This document shows positions 25,243 through 33,818 of a stretch of 64,000 nt of DNA, piece after piece. Source of the DNA: Erysipelothrix urinaevulpis (GTDB taxonomy: Bacteria > Bacillota_I > Bacilli_A > Erysipelotrichales > Erysipelotrichaceae); assembly GCF_009828835.1 (NCBI RefSeq), contig NZ_WTTB01000003.1, forward strand, positions 1 through 64,000, read 5' to 3'. The stretch's first letter is position 1. Every line of letters starts with the position of its first letter. The notes under the pieces are model-generated. The model ran no database searches. It saw nothing but the letters and a program-made list of their open reading frames with translations, and was not told the DNA's origin. A program made the position numbers and the translations under genes.

Positions 25243-27554
25243 TATACTAACGCTTCTTTCAAGACTTGGTCAATTGTATCAACCGGAATAAACTGAACAC
25301 TCTCCTTAACAACGTTAGGAATATCTTCCATATCTTTTTCATTCAATTTCGGAATTACAATACGATTAATACCAACACGATGAGCCGCTAAAGATTTTTC
25401 TTTAAGACCCCCAATTGGTAAAACTTTTCCTCTTAGTGTAATCTCGCCTGTCATCGCAATATCAGAATAAACTTTCTTATTGGTGATTGAACTTACCAAT
25501 GCAGTCGTAAATGTAACACCTGCACTTGGTCCATCTTTAGGAACAGCTCCCTCGGGTACATGAATCTGAATATCGTGTTTTTCAAAGAAGTCAGCCTCAA
25601 TACCAAACGCTTTCGCATGAGATTTTACATAGCCAAAAGCAATCTCAGCTGATTCTTTCATGACATCACCCAATTGTCCGGTAACAATTAAACGTCCTTT
25701 TCCATCAAAATGAGTCACTTCAATCGGCAATACATCGCCACCAAATTGAGTATAAGCAAGGCCTGTAACGACACCGACTTCATTCGCCTTCTCTTTTTGA
25801 CCATATTCAAAGATTGTTTTACCTAACCATTCTTGAATTTGAGCTTGTGTAATTGAAACTGATTCCTTGCCATCTTTCAAGATAGCTAAGACAGTCTTTC
25901 TACACAACGATGCAATAACACGTTCTAATTGACGAACGCCTGCTTCTCGTGTGTAATGACGGATTAAATAACGCAATTGAACTTCTGTAATTTTAAATTG
26001 ACTTTTCTTTAACCCATTCGTTTTAAGTTGCTTAGGAATCAAATGCTCTTTAGCAATCATTAATTTTTCTTCTTCAGTGTATGAACTTAAATCTATGATT
26101 TCTAATCGATCACGAAGCGCTTCAGGAATATCGCCAAGGTAGTTAGCCGTTGCGACAAACATTACCTTTGATAAGTCATAAGGCTCTTCTAAATAATGAT
26201 CACTGAACATTGTATTTTGTTCTGGATCTAAAACTTCAAGCATTGCAGATGAAGGGTCTCCTTTGTAATCAGATGCCATTTTATCAATTTCATCAATCAA
26301 GAAAACCGGATTAACAACGCCAGCTTTTTTCATCCCTTGAATAATACGTCCAGGCATAGATCCAAGATAAGTTCGACGATGTCCACGAATCTCTGCCTCA
26401 TCACGAACACCACCAACAGACGCTTTAACAAACTCTCGTCCCATTGAATCCGCAATTGAACGTGCTAACGATGTCTTACCAACGCCTGGTGGACCGACTA
26501 AACATAAGATGGGAGCATTCAAGGATTGAGTCATATTCTTAACCGCTAAATATTCTAAGATACGATCTTTTACTTTATCCAAACCATAATGATCTGCATC
26601 CAGTTTTTTACGAACAAGATTCAAATCTTCGATATCTTCTGTTTCTTGCCACCATGGTGTATAAAGCAACCAATCAAGATAGTTTCGAACAACGCCCGAT
26701 TCACCAGCTGCTTGTGGCAACATTTCATAACGACGTAATTCTTCATAAGCTTTTTCTTTTACATAGTCAGGATATGGGTTATTGTCCAGCATTTCTCTGA
26801 ATTCATCACTATCCTCACCCACATCAGCAACATCGCCTAATTCTTCACGAATTGCGCGAAGTTTTTCTCGTAAATAAAATTCACGTTGATTTTCATCGAC
26901 ACTGCTTTTGACTTTTTCGTTGATTTCATTTTCTATCGCATTAATCGCTTGCTCTTTGTTAAGGTCTTCAAGAATCATTAGAAGACGATCATTAACATTC
27001 AACGTTTCTAACAATGCTTGTTTTCTAGAAACTTGCATTGGGAAATATTGAGCAAATTGATCACTTAATTGCGATGATGATATCCCCATTGTAAGTTGAG
27101 TAATCATTTCTTGAGGAATGGCAACATTTTGAACAGATACAGCTTCGATTTCTTTTGTTATTCGGCGAAGCAGCGCTGCTTCTTCTGCACCATCACCATA
27201 AAAATCATCAAGAAGCGTGACAGATGAGAACAACATCTTTTCATCATCATTTAAATTTTCTAAACGAACACGCTGAACACCACTAAATGTTACCCGTAAA
27301 TAACCTTGCTTACGAGTAACTTTTTTTACATGACACAATGATCCATATTCATATAATTCGGATTCACTTGGATCATCAATTAATACGTCTTTTTGGCTGA
27401 CTAAGACGACGTGTCCGTTAAAGAATTTCTCAGCCTCATCAATCGCATTGATACTTTTATGGCGACCAACTTCGATCATTATTTCTTGTTCAGGAAAGAC
27501 AATCACACCGCGAGTTGCGACCACTGGAACATTCATTGTTTTTGTTTCACTCAT
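25242..27554 (-). CDS. lon: ATP-dependent protease Lon
   Basis: A 770-residue LonA protease that degrades misfolded and regulatory proteins. The N-terminal substrate domain (1-200) is followed by coiled coil, an AAA+ domain (GPPGVGKTS near 355, Walker B PVFLIDEIDKM) and the peptidase domain, whose catalytic pair can be assigned as Ser677 (DGPSAG) and Lys720 (GLKEKSL). AGAAGGAGG precedes the ATG. A terminator stands between tig and lon, with only 47 bases between the genes, so lon may depend on read-through or on a promoter inside tig. Confidence 0.97.
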   Translation of the reverse strand: MSETKTMNVPVVATRGVIVFPEQEIMIEVGRHKSINAIDEAEKFFNGHVVLVSQKDVLIDDPSESELYEYGSLCHVKKVTRKQGYLRVTFSGVQRVRLENLNDDEKMLFSSVTLLDDFYGDGAEEAALLRRITKEIEAVSVQNVAIPQEMITQLTMGISSSQLSDQFAQYFPMQVSRKQALLETLNVNDRLLMILEDLNKEQAINAIENEINEKVKSSVDENQREFYLREKLRAIREELGDVADVGEDSDEFREMLDNNPYPDYVKEKAYEELRRYEMLPQAAGESGVVRNYLDWLLYTPWWQETEDIEDLNLVRKKLDADHYGLDKVKDRILEYLAVKNMTQSLNAPILCLVGPPGVGKTSLARSIADSMGREFVKASVGGVRDEAEIRGHRRTYLGSMPGRIIQGMKKAGVVNPVFLIDEIDKMASDYKGDPSSAMLEVLDPEQNTMFSDHYLEEPYDLSKVMFVATANYLGDIPEALRDRLEIIDLSSYTEEEKLMIAKEHLIPKQLKTNGLKKSQFKITEVQLRYLIRHYTREAGVRQLERVIASLCRKTVLAILKDGKESVSITQAQIQEWLGKTIFEYGQKEKANEVGVVTGLAYTQFGGDVLPIEVTHFDGKGRLIVTGQLGDVMKESAEIAFGYVKSHAKAFGIEADFFEKHDIQIHVPEGAVPKDGPSAGVTFTTALVSSITNKKVYSDIAMTGEITLRGKVLPIGGLKEKSLAAHRVGINRIVIPKLNEKDMEDIPNVVKESVQFIPVDTIDQVLKEALV

Positions 27555-27574
27555 AAAATCCCTCCTTCTAGGAT

Positions 27575-27599
27575 AAAAAAGACGCTAGGCGTCTTTTTT
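27575..27599 (-). terminator. Terminator between tig and lon
   Basis: AAAAAAGACGC and GCGTCTTTTTT pair with a three-base loop and a T-run. The stem is symmetric, so it could work on either strand, but it lies immediately after the tig stop codon. Confidence 0.85.
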
Positions 27600-27601
27600 C
27601 A

Positions 27602-28873
27602 TTAAGCACGAGCTTCTTGAATTAACTCGATTGCCTTACGAAGTAGAATATCGTAGCTGATTGCATCTTCTGAAGCAATTTGCTTAATTTGTTCGACTTC
27701 CATTCCATACATTTCTGAAATCTTAGCATATTCTTCTTCAATTTCAGTTTCTTCAATTTTTAATTCTTCAACTTCAGCAATTTTTTCTAAAGTTAAACGA
27801 GTACGAATTCTCATCATTGCGTCTTCTTTCATTTGACCTTTGATGTCTTCTTCACTTTGTCCTAAAATTTGTGAATACAATTCGAAGTTCATACCTTGTT
27901 GTGCTAAACGTTGTTCAAATTCTTGGAACATTTGGTTTAATTCTTCTTCAACCATTGTTTCAGGAACTTCAATTGTTGCATTGTCCGCAACTGTTGTAAT
28001 TAACAATTCGTTCACACGATCTTCTTCTGCTTGTTTTTTACTTTCTTCTAGATCTTCTTTGATTGAGGCTTTTAAAGCTTCAAGGTTTTCAAATTCTTCA
28101 TCAAGAAGTTCAACAAAATCATCATTCAATTCTGGTAATTGTTTTTCTTTAATTTCATGTACTTTAACCTTAAACACTACAGGTTGACCCTTTAAGTCTT
28201 CGACATGATATGTGTCAGGGAAGGTAATATCTAAATCTTTTTCTTCACCAACAGCTAAACCAATCATCGCATCCTCAAAGCCAGGAATAAATGAGTTTGA
28301 ACCAATAACAAGTTCATAGTTCTCACCTTGTCCACCTTCGAAAGCAACGCCGTCTTTAAATCCTTCAAAGTCCATAATGACAGTATCACCATCTACAACT
28401 GTTCCGTCTTCTTTTAAAACTAATTCAGCATTTTGCTCTTGCATTGCTGTTAGTGTTTCCATGACTTCTTCTTCTGTGACTGTAATGTCTTCTGCTTCAA
28501 CTGTAATTCCTTTGTAATCACCAAGTGTAACTTCTGGTTTAATTGTTACTAAGAATTTTAATGTTAAATCAGTTTCTGTCATTGCATTAATATCTAATTG
28601 AGGTTGTGCAACTGGCTCAAGTGTATGTTCAACCATACCTGCTACAAATGCATCATTAGCAACTTCATTCACAGCATCTAAAAGTACTTGTTGTCCATTG
28701 ATGTGTTTTTTTGCTACGTTTGCAGGAACTTGACCTTTTCTAAATCCTTTTACTTCTAAGTCTTTTGTTAAATTTTCTAATGCTTTTTCTTGTGCTGTTG
28801 CCCAAGCTTCTTTGTTAACTTCAACAATTAAATCACCTGTTGAATTTTCATTTAATGTCCATGTTGATTTCAT
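27602..28873 (-). CDS. tig: Trigger factor, ribosome-associated chaperone
   Basis: A 423-residue chaperone and peptidyl-prolyl isomerase that binds emerging chains at the ribosome exit. The N-terminal domain contains the ribosome-docking loop KGFRKGQVP (about 42-50, the family GFRxGxxP signature). The FKBP-like domain (about 150-240, VVDGDTVIMDFEGFKDGVAFEGG) and the helical C-terminal domain follow. GGAGG precedes the start. The promoter is overlapped by a CIRCE-type operator, so it is probably repressed by HrcA and heat-inducible. Confidence 0.97.
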   Translation of the reverse strand: MKSTWTLNENSTGDLIVEVNKEAWATAQEKALENLTKDLEVKGFRKGQVPANVAKKHINGQQVLLDAVNEVANDAFVAGMVEHTLEPVAQPQLDINAMTETDLTLKFLVTIKPEVTLGDYKGITVEAEDITVTEEEVMETLTAMQEQNAELVLKEDGTVVDGDTVIMDFEGFKDGVAFEGGQGENYELVIGSNSFIPGFEDAMIGLAVGEEKDLDITFPDTYHVEDLKGQPVVFKVKVHEIKEKQLPELNDDFVELLDEEFENLEALKASIKEDLEESKKQAEEDRVNELLITTVADNATIEVPETMVEEELNQMFQEFEQRLAQQGMNFELYSQILGQSEEDIKGQMKEDAMMRIRTRLTLEKIAEVEELKIEETEIEEEYAKISEMYGMEVEQIKQIASEDAISYDILLRKAIELIQEARA

Positions 28874-28896
28874 AATTTCCTCCTAATATCTTTTCT

Positions 28897-28924
28897 ATTA
28901 TAACACATGACTTAGCACTGTCAA
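28897..28924 (-). promoter_or_regulatory. tig promoter
   Basis: On the minus strand TTGACA (28924-28919), a 16-base spacer and TATAAT (28902-28897) give consensus hexamers. The -35 element lies inside the CIRCE operator. Confidence 0.85.
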
Positions 28925-28938
28925 CATTTAAGTGCTAA
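28912..28938. promoter_or_regulatory. CIRCE operator (HrcA site) upstream of tig
   Basis: TTAGCACTG, nine bases, AAGTGCTAA. This is the CIRCE consensus (TTAGCACTC-N9-GAGTGCTAA) with only the innermost base of each arm changed. It covers the tig -35 element and reaches into the stop codon of the upstream DUF3196 gene. hrcA itself is not in the window. Confidence 0.9.
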
Positions 28939-29579
28939 TCATTCTCCTCAATGGATAAATATTGCTTGATTGTATCAACAATACCATCCACATCGACTGG
29001 TTCTTGTTTGAACGGAAAACTACTGCTACTTTGAAATTGTAATTCTGCTAAACACAACTTTAAAAAACTGGGGTTGTTGGACTCATATCGATTCTGTAAT
29101 TCTCGATATGCCTGAGTGAACTCTTCTGTTTTAAATGGATGACATAGATCCTCCAGTTTAAGGCAGTGTTCATGTCCATGTAACCAAATTTTCTTCTCAC
29201 CACTTAATCCTTGTTCTAACATAAGAACTAGAATTTGTTTTTTTATCCAATCTTCTATTTGATTATTGTAGAGAATATAATCTAATTCATTGACAAACAT
29301 TCTTAAATTAGATTTTTCTAAAGAACGAAGAGCTTTCATTTGAAATGCTTCTGTTCCTTCCAAGGCTTTCTCAATGTCTTCAATAGCTGTGAAGTATTGA
29401 TTACTTACATTATTTTCATTGGGAAGACCTTTATACATTTCGATAAACTTTGAATTGTAAGGCTCTGGTACATAAGGGACCAGAAGTTCTTGCTCCAATA
29501 AAGTTTTAGCGTATGTATAATTTTGATTATCAATTGCACTGACAATCTCATGGATTATTTCATCATAATAATTTTTCAT
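28935..29579 (-). CDS. DUF3196 protein
   Basis: A 214-residue, mostly helical, probably cytoplasmic protein of the DUF3196 group. The N-terminal half looks TPR-like (YYDEIIHEIVSAIDNQNYTYAKTLLEQELLVPYVPEPYNSKF), and the middle has ALRSLEKSNLRMFVNELDYIL. The function of this family is not established. The start at 29579 follows AAAGGA; 13 upstream codons in frame have no ribosome site. It precedes tig, and its last codon lies in the CIRCE element. Confidence 0.72.
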   Translation of the reverse strand: MKNYYDEIIHEIVSAIDNQNYTYAKTLLEQELLVPYVPEPYNSKFIEMYKGLPNENNVSNQYFTAIEDIEKALEGTEAFQMKALRSLEKSNLRMFVNELDYILYNNQIEDWIKKQILVLMLEQGLSGEKKIWLHGHEHCLKLEDLCHPFKTEEFTQAYRELQNRYESNNPSFLKLCLAELQFQSSSSFPFKQEPVDVDGIVDTIKQYLSIEEND

Positions 29580-29665
29580 TAGATTCCTTTCACACTTCTT
29601 TATTTTACCATAAATCAATCAATAAGTAATGTGTAAGACACATAAAATTTACACCTTAAAGACAG

Positions 29666-30655
29666 TTAGAAATCAATATATTTTTTATAGTGTGGCTTGA
29701 CCCCAACTTTTTCTTTTGTGATGCTGGGTTTCATTTGAAATACGCCACTATTGTAATTACCTTCAATTAGAATGGGACCCTCTTGGCCAATCGCAATATC
29801 CCAACCAACATAAGGAATTTGAGGCACTTGACGTCCAACATTCTTTACCAATTCCACAACTTTGTCATAATGTGGAACTTCAAACCCAATGATTTCAACT
29901 TGGCTTGATGGATGAATTGAGAATGCGTTCGCTTTCGCATCGAATGCAGGATAAAGAACTTTTCCTTCTTCACTTAAGATTGTATACATTCCACCTGCAG
30001 CAAAGTTATCTAAATGACCACCATTACCAATTTTAAGAACTTTCTCCAAAATCGCAACCTCGTCACCATCAAAGAATGTAATAACTCTTAAAGTGTTTAC
30101 ACTCCCAGGATAAAGTCTTGCCATTTCTGTATGTTGTGTAAAAAACTCTTCCCATAAATATTGTTTGTTTTCTAAACATTTTTGAACAAACTCATCGACA
30201 TTTTCAATATCGGAAATAGTTATTTTTTCAACCCCATGCCCCATTAAGTTTTGTGTTTCTTTGATCATCATTGTGTCTCGATTTTCTAAAAACTTATCGA
30301 TATCGTCTTTTGAGGCAGTTTGTATATTTAACCAATCTCGTCCGACATAGTCTGCAAATGTTTTGTTAAAATCTGCTTTATCATAAAATAAATGTCGGTA
30401 TTCTTTTTGATTGTAGCGTTGAACAATTTCATTTGCTTGGACACTCGTCATATATGTTGAGCGTTCTTGTTCATTTAACAAATAAAATTCATACTCAAAA
30501 TATTCTGAATACCCTGCACCATATTTTTTGTAACATTGCAACATATCCATGAAGACTGAAATTTGAGATTTACCAGTTAGTTGACTAATTTCTTTGATGT
30601 TTGATTTTAAAAGTTTTGTATCAATTCTTTTGAAACGGTTTATAATTCTTTTCAT
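29666..30655 (-). CDS. ATP-grasp protein, sugar-transfer-associated type (paralogue 2)
   Basis: A 329-residue paralogue of the protein at 23613-24641, with matching blocks: PGSVNTLRVITFFDGDE, GNGGHLDNFAAGGMYTILSEEGK, VEIIGFEVPHYDKV and YVGWDIAIGQEGPILIEGNYNSG near the C-terminus. The latter holds the acidic residues and asparagine that bind Mg-ATP in ATP-grasp enzymes. It is expected to form an amide, ester or thioester bond on a cell-surface sugar precursor, but this is inferred from family context elsewhere. It stands between tRNA-Arg and the DUF3196 gene. Confidence 0.78.
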   Translation of the reverse strand: MKRIINRFKRIDTKLLKSNIKEISQLTGKSQISVFMDMLQCYKKYGAGYSEYFEYEFYLLNEQERSTYMTSVQANEIVQRYNQKEYRHLFYDKADFNKTFADYVGRDWLNIQTASKDDIDKFLENRDTMMIKETQNLMGHGVEKITISDIENVDEFVQKCLENKQYLWEEFFTQHTEMARLYPGSVNTLRVITFFDGDEVAILEKVLKIGNGGHLDNFAAGGMYTILSEEGKVLYPAFDAKANAFSIHPSSQVEIIGFEVPHYDKVVELVKNVGRQVPQIPYVGWDIAIGQEGPILIEGNYNSGVFQMKPSITKEKVGVKPHYKKYIDF

Positions 30656-30731
30656 AATTTTCCTCCACCTCTTTATGATACCAAAAAATAAAAACCTATT
30701 CTAGATACGAATAGGTTTGATTTATCTCAAA

Positions 30732-30808
30732 TGGCGTCCCCGGAGAGATTCGAACTCCCGACCACACGCTTAGAAGGCGCGTGCTCTATCCAACTGAGCT
30801 ACGGAGAC
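30732..30808 (-). tRNA. tRNA-Arg (anticodon TCT)
   Basis: On the minus strand a complete cloverleaf is seen: acceptor GTCTCCG with CGGGGAC, D arm AGCTCAGTTGGATAGAGC, anticodon loop CTTCTAA, T arm GGGAGTTCGAATCTCTC, and an encoded CCA. The stem contains one G-T wobble. Confidence 0.96.
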
Positions 30809-30860
30809 ATCATGCGAGTACTATAATAACAAAGTTAATTTGAAATATCAATGCTTTTTG

Positions 30861-31328
30861 TTAAAGTTCACTAACTAATTTTCGTTTAACAAAAAATTCG
30901 CCATCAACGATACTCAAAATCGCATAACTTGGCTCTGATCCATCACGATTGTAATACAACGATCCAGGATTAATACAAAGCACACCATCCACTGTTTCGA
31001 CTTCATAACGATGCGTGTGTCCAAAACAGGCAATATCACAATTATGGGCTTTTGCAAGAACTGCTAGATCCTCCAATCGATTCCTAAAACTAAGGCGATG
31101 CGAATGAGTTACGTAGATTCGGTGTCCCTTCACTTCAACAACTAAGTCATCAGGATACCGGTAATAGTAGTCATTGTTACCCGTCACCGCATAAAAATCG
31201 ACAAGATCTTGATTAGGCAATTCAATATCGCCGCAATGAATACGAGCATCGACATTTTGATATTGATCAACAAGTTGTTTCAGGACAATTTTTTTCCCAT
31301 GATTATCACTACATATTAATATCTCCAC
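30861..31328 (-). CDS. Metallophosphoesterase, YfcE/MJ0936 type
   Basis: A 155-residue small calcineurin-like phosphodiesterase. The metal-binding motifs are SDNHGK (near 7), HCGDIE (about 31-36), GNND (about 50-53), THSH and FGHTHRYE (about 103), ending in CINPGSL, a set typical of MJ0936/YfcE enzymes acting on phosphodiesters. The natural substrate is unknown. Its start overlaps the murI stop by one base. Confidence 0.9.
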   Translation of the reverse strand: MEILICSDNHGKKIVLKQLVDQYQNVDARIHCGDIELPNQDLVDFYAVTGNNDYYYRYPDDLVVEVKGHRIYVTHSHRLSFRNRLEDLAVLAKAHNCDIACFGHTHRYEVETVDGVLCINPGSLYYNRDGSEPSYAILSIVDGEFFVKRKLVSEL

Positions 31329-32062
31329 TATAATCCACTCACTTTCTCATCTTTATTAAACAACACTTTAATTTGTTGAGCCATTTTGTCAGGATGACCA
31401 CTTGTGTAAACTACTGAATCTTTATCACAGACACCAGCAATCTGCTTGACATAATCTAGAATGGGCTTTCTTGAATCTAAGATTTCCATCTCAAATACTT
31501 CTTTAAACACATCTTCTACCAAAGGAAAATGTGTACAGGCTAAGATCATATAATCTGCTTGCTTAATTGTTAAAGAAGCTTCTTTGAGATATTGATTAAC
31601 GTTCAGTAAATCAAAATCATTCTCAATCAAATCGACCAGTTCAGGTAAAGCATATTCTTGAATCAATGGGCTTGACCACGCTTTTTTATAGGCGTGAGAT
31701 TCCATAGTTGCTTGGGTTGATACAACTGCAAGACTGCAATCATTTTGTTCAATTTGATGAAGGGTCAAATCAATGATACCAACAATTGTCATACTTGGAA
31801 ATTCATCTCTAAGCGTCTTTAGCGCTACAGCCGATGCCGTATTACATGCTAAAAGAACTGTCGTGATGGCTTGATCTTGAAACCACATTAAGGCATTTCT
31901 TACATGGTTGATGATTGCCGTAGCGCTTTGATTTCCATAAGGTGCATTTTTTTGATCAGCATACAAGACATATTGAATCTTGGGTCCTTTTGTTTTTAAC
32001 GCATCATATACGCTATATCCCCCAAGTCCTGAATCAAAAATACCTAGTGTTTTAATTTTCAT
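31328..32062 (-). CDS. murI: Glutamate racemase
   Basis: A 244-residue cofactor-free racemase making D-glutamate for peptidoglycan. The two catalytic cysteines are in ACNTASA (near 74) and ACTHFP (near 179), and the N-terminal motif is FDSGLGGYSV. The ATG at 32062 is preferred over the in-frame starts at 32071 and 32068 because MKIKTLGIFDSG matches the family N-terminus. The start lies inside the end of uvrC (11-base overlap), so translation is coupled. Confidence 0.95.
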   Translation of the reverse strand: MKIKTLGIFDSGLGGYSVYDALKTKGPKIQYVLYADQKNAPYGNQSATAIINHVRNALMWFQDQAITTVLLACNTASAVALKTLRDEFPSMTIVGIIDLTLHQIEQNDCSLAVVSTQATMESHAYKKAWSSPLIQEYALPELVDLIENDFDLLNVNQYLKEASLTIKQADYMILACTHFPLVEDVFKEVFEMEILDSRKPILDYVKQIAGVCDKDSVVYTSGHPDKMAQQIKVLFNKDEKVSGL

Positions 32063-33818
32063 TGTCATCACTCCAATCTATATTCAACATCATTTTCAAT
32101 TCTTGAGCTACATCTTCTGGTAAAACTTCAGTCAATTCTTCGATGCTTGCTTCACGCATTCCTTTTAAAGATCTAAACTTATTATATAACTTTTTCTTAC
32201 GAACAGCACCAATCCCTTTGACTTCATCCAAAATTGAACGTGTCATGGCTTTGCTTCGAATGGACCGATGATAAGCAATAACATACCGGTGGACTTCATC
32301 CTGCATAGCGACTAATAATGAAAACATTGGTGATTGGGGATCAATTTCAATGGTTTCATTAAAATCTGTGAGTAAGGCTCTTGTGCGGTGTCGATCATCT
32401 TTAACTAAGCCCGCCAACCGAACCTTTAAACGTAAACTATGAAGGACCTCTTGAGCAACCTTCATTTGTGTTTCTCCGCCATCCACAAGAATGAGGTCAG
32501 GTAAAGTTTTTCCTTCTTTCAACAATCTAAAATAACGACGATACAACACTTCTTTCATCGACGCTAAATCATCGTGTCCATCTTGGAGGCGATACCGTCG
32601 GTATTCATTTTTATTGGGTTCTCCATCATCATAAACAACACAGGATGATACGGTAAAATTACCCGCGATGTGTGAGTTATCAAAAATTTCTATGCGAACA
32701 ATCCTTCCATTATAATCTAAAACTTTTTCTAAATCTCGTAAGGCTTGATCCTTAAAACTTTGACGATCATGAAGTAAACTAAACTGATCTTCCAATTGGT
32801 TTTCAGCATTTTTATGCGCAATATCGAGTAGTTTTCGTTTTTTTCCACGTTGTGGTGTCATAACATCGACACCAACTATACTCGACAATGCGTCAGTATC
32901 GATTTCTTGAGGGACATAAATTAATTTTACACTTGGTTTATTCTGATAAAATTGAGCAATAAATGAAAACAAGGCATCATCTGGTTCTTCTAAACATGCT
33001 TCGACTGCCATACTTCGTTCTAAAAGTCGTCCTTGCCGAACAAAAAGTCCAACAATTGCTATATATCCTTGATGGTATGCATAGTGAAACATATCAAAAT
33101 TTTCATTGCGTGAAAATTGGACTTGTTGTTTATCGCCGATGTAATCAAGTGCCTCAAGTTTTGCTTTTAAGTTCATCGCTAATTCAAAATTCATGGCGTC
33201 GCTTGCATCTTGCATTTGACTCATCAAACTCGATCTGAATATTTCAATATTTCCATTTAAAACCGCATGAAGATTATTCCGCCATGTTTCGATTTCTTCA
33301 GCACTCAAGGTTAGTTCTGTTCGATTAAACTTGTGATAGATTGCTTGTGTATTTGGAACAAACTCTTTGTTTGTTGGCATTGTTTCATTGAGTAATTGAG
33401 CCATATTACGGGCCGCTGTCGCATCAGGATAGGGTCCAAAATAATAAAACTTAGGATTTTGTTTACGATCTCGTGCAACCTCTACTTTGGGTAAACCGCT
33501 TCGATTTAGTCGTAAATACGGATAAGACTTGTCATCCATAAACAAAATATTAAAACGTGGTCGATGTTCTTTAATTAAATTAATTTCTAAAATTAACGAC
33601 TCTTTTTCTGTCGATGTAATTATAATATCAAAATCATCAATCTGACTAACTAGTTTGGTCGTTTTATAATCGTGGGCACCCGTAAAATACGAGCTAACTC
33701 GTTGTTTTAATTTTTTTGCCTTACCCACATAAATTATGTCACCAAACTTATTTTTCATTAAGTAACACCCAGGTTCGTTGGGTAAAAGTCTTAATTTTTC
33801 ATCCAATTGTTGATTCAC
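32052..33818 (-). CDS. uvrC: Excinuclease ABC subunit C
   Basis: A 588-residue nuclease making both incisions in nucleotide excision repair. The GIY-YIG domain is at the N-terminus (LPNEPGCYLMKN...IIYVGKAKKLKQRVSSYF). A UVR motif follows near 200 (ASDAMNFELAMNLKAKLEAL), then the RNase H-like endonuclease domain (IEIFDNSHIAGN, ILVDGGETQM), and C-terminal helix-hairpin-helix repeats (LDEVKGIGAVRKKKL). It shares one base with the mutS2 stop. uvrA and uvrB are not here. Confidence 0.97.
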   Translation of the reverse strand: MNQQLDEKLRLLPNEPGCYLMKNKFGDIIYVGKAKKLKQRVSSYFTGAHDYKTTKLVSQIDDFDIIITSTEKESLILEINLIKEHRPRFNILFMDDKSYPYLRLNRSGLPKVEVARDRKQNPKFYYFGPYPDATAARNMAQLLNETMPTNKEFVPNTQAIYHKFNRTELTLSAEEIETWRNNLHAVLNGNIEIFRSSLMSQMQDASDAMNFELAMNLKAKLEALDYIGDKQQVQFSRNENFDMFHYAYHQGYIAIVGLFVRQGRLLERSMAVEACLEEPDDALFSFIAQFYQNKPSVKLIYVPQEIDTDALSSIVGVDVMTPQRGKKRKLLDIAHKNAENQLEDQFSLLHDRQSFKDQALRDLEKVLDYNGRIVRIEIFDNSHIAGNFTVSSCVVYDDGEPNKNEYRRYRLQDGHDDLASMKEVLYRRYFRLLKEGKTLPDLILVDGGETQMKVAQEVLHSLRLKVRLAGLVKDDRHRTRALLTDFNETIEIDPQSPMFSLLVAMQDEVHRYVIAYHRSIRSKAMTRSILDEVKGIGAVRKKKLYNKFRSLKGMREASIEELTEVLPEDVAQELKMMLNIDWSDDNEN

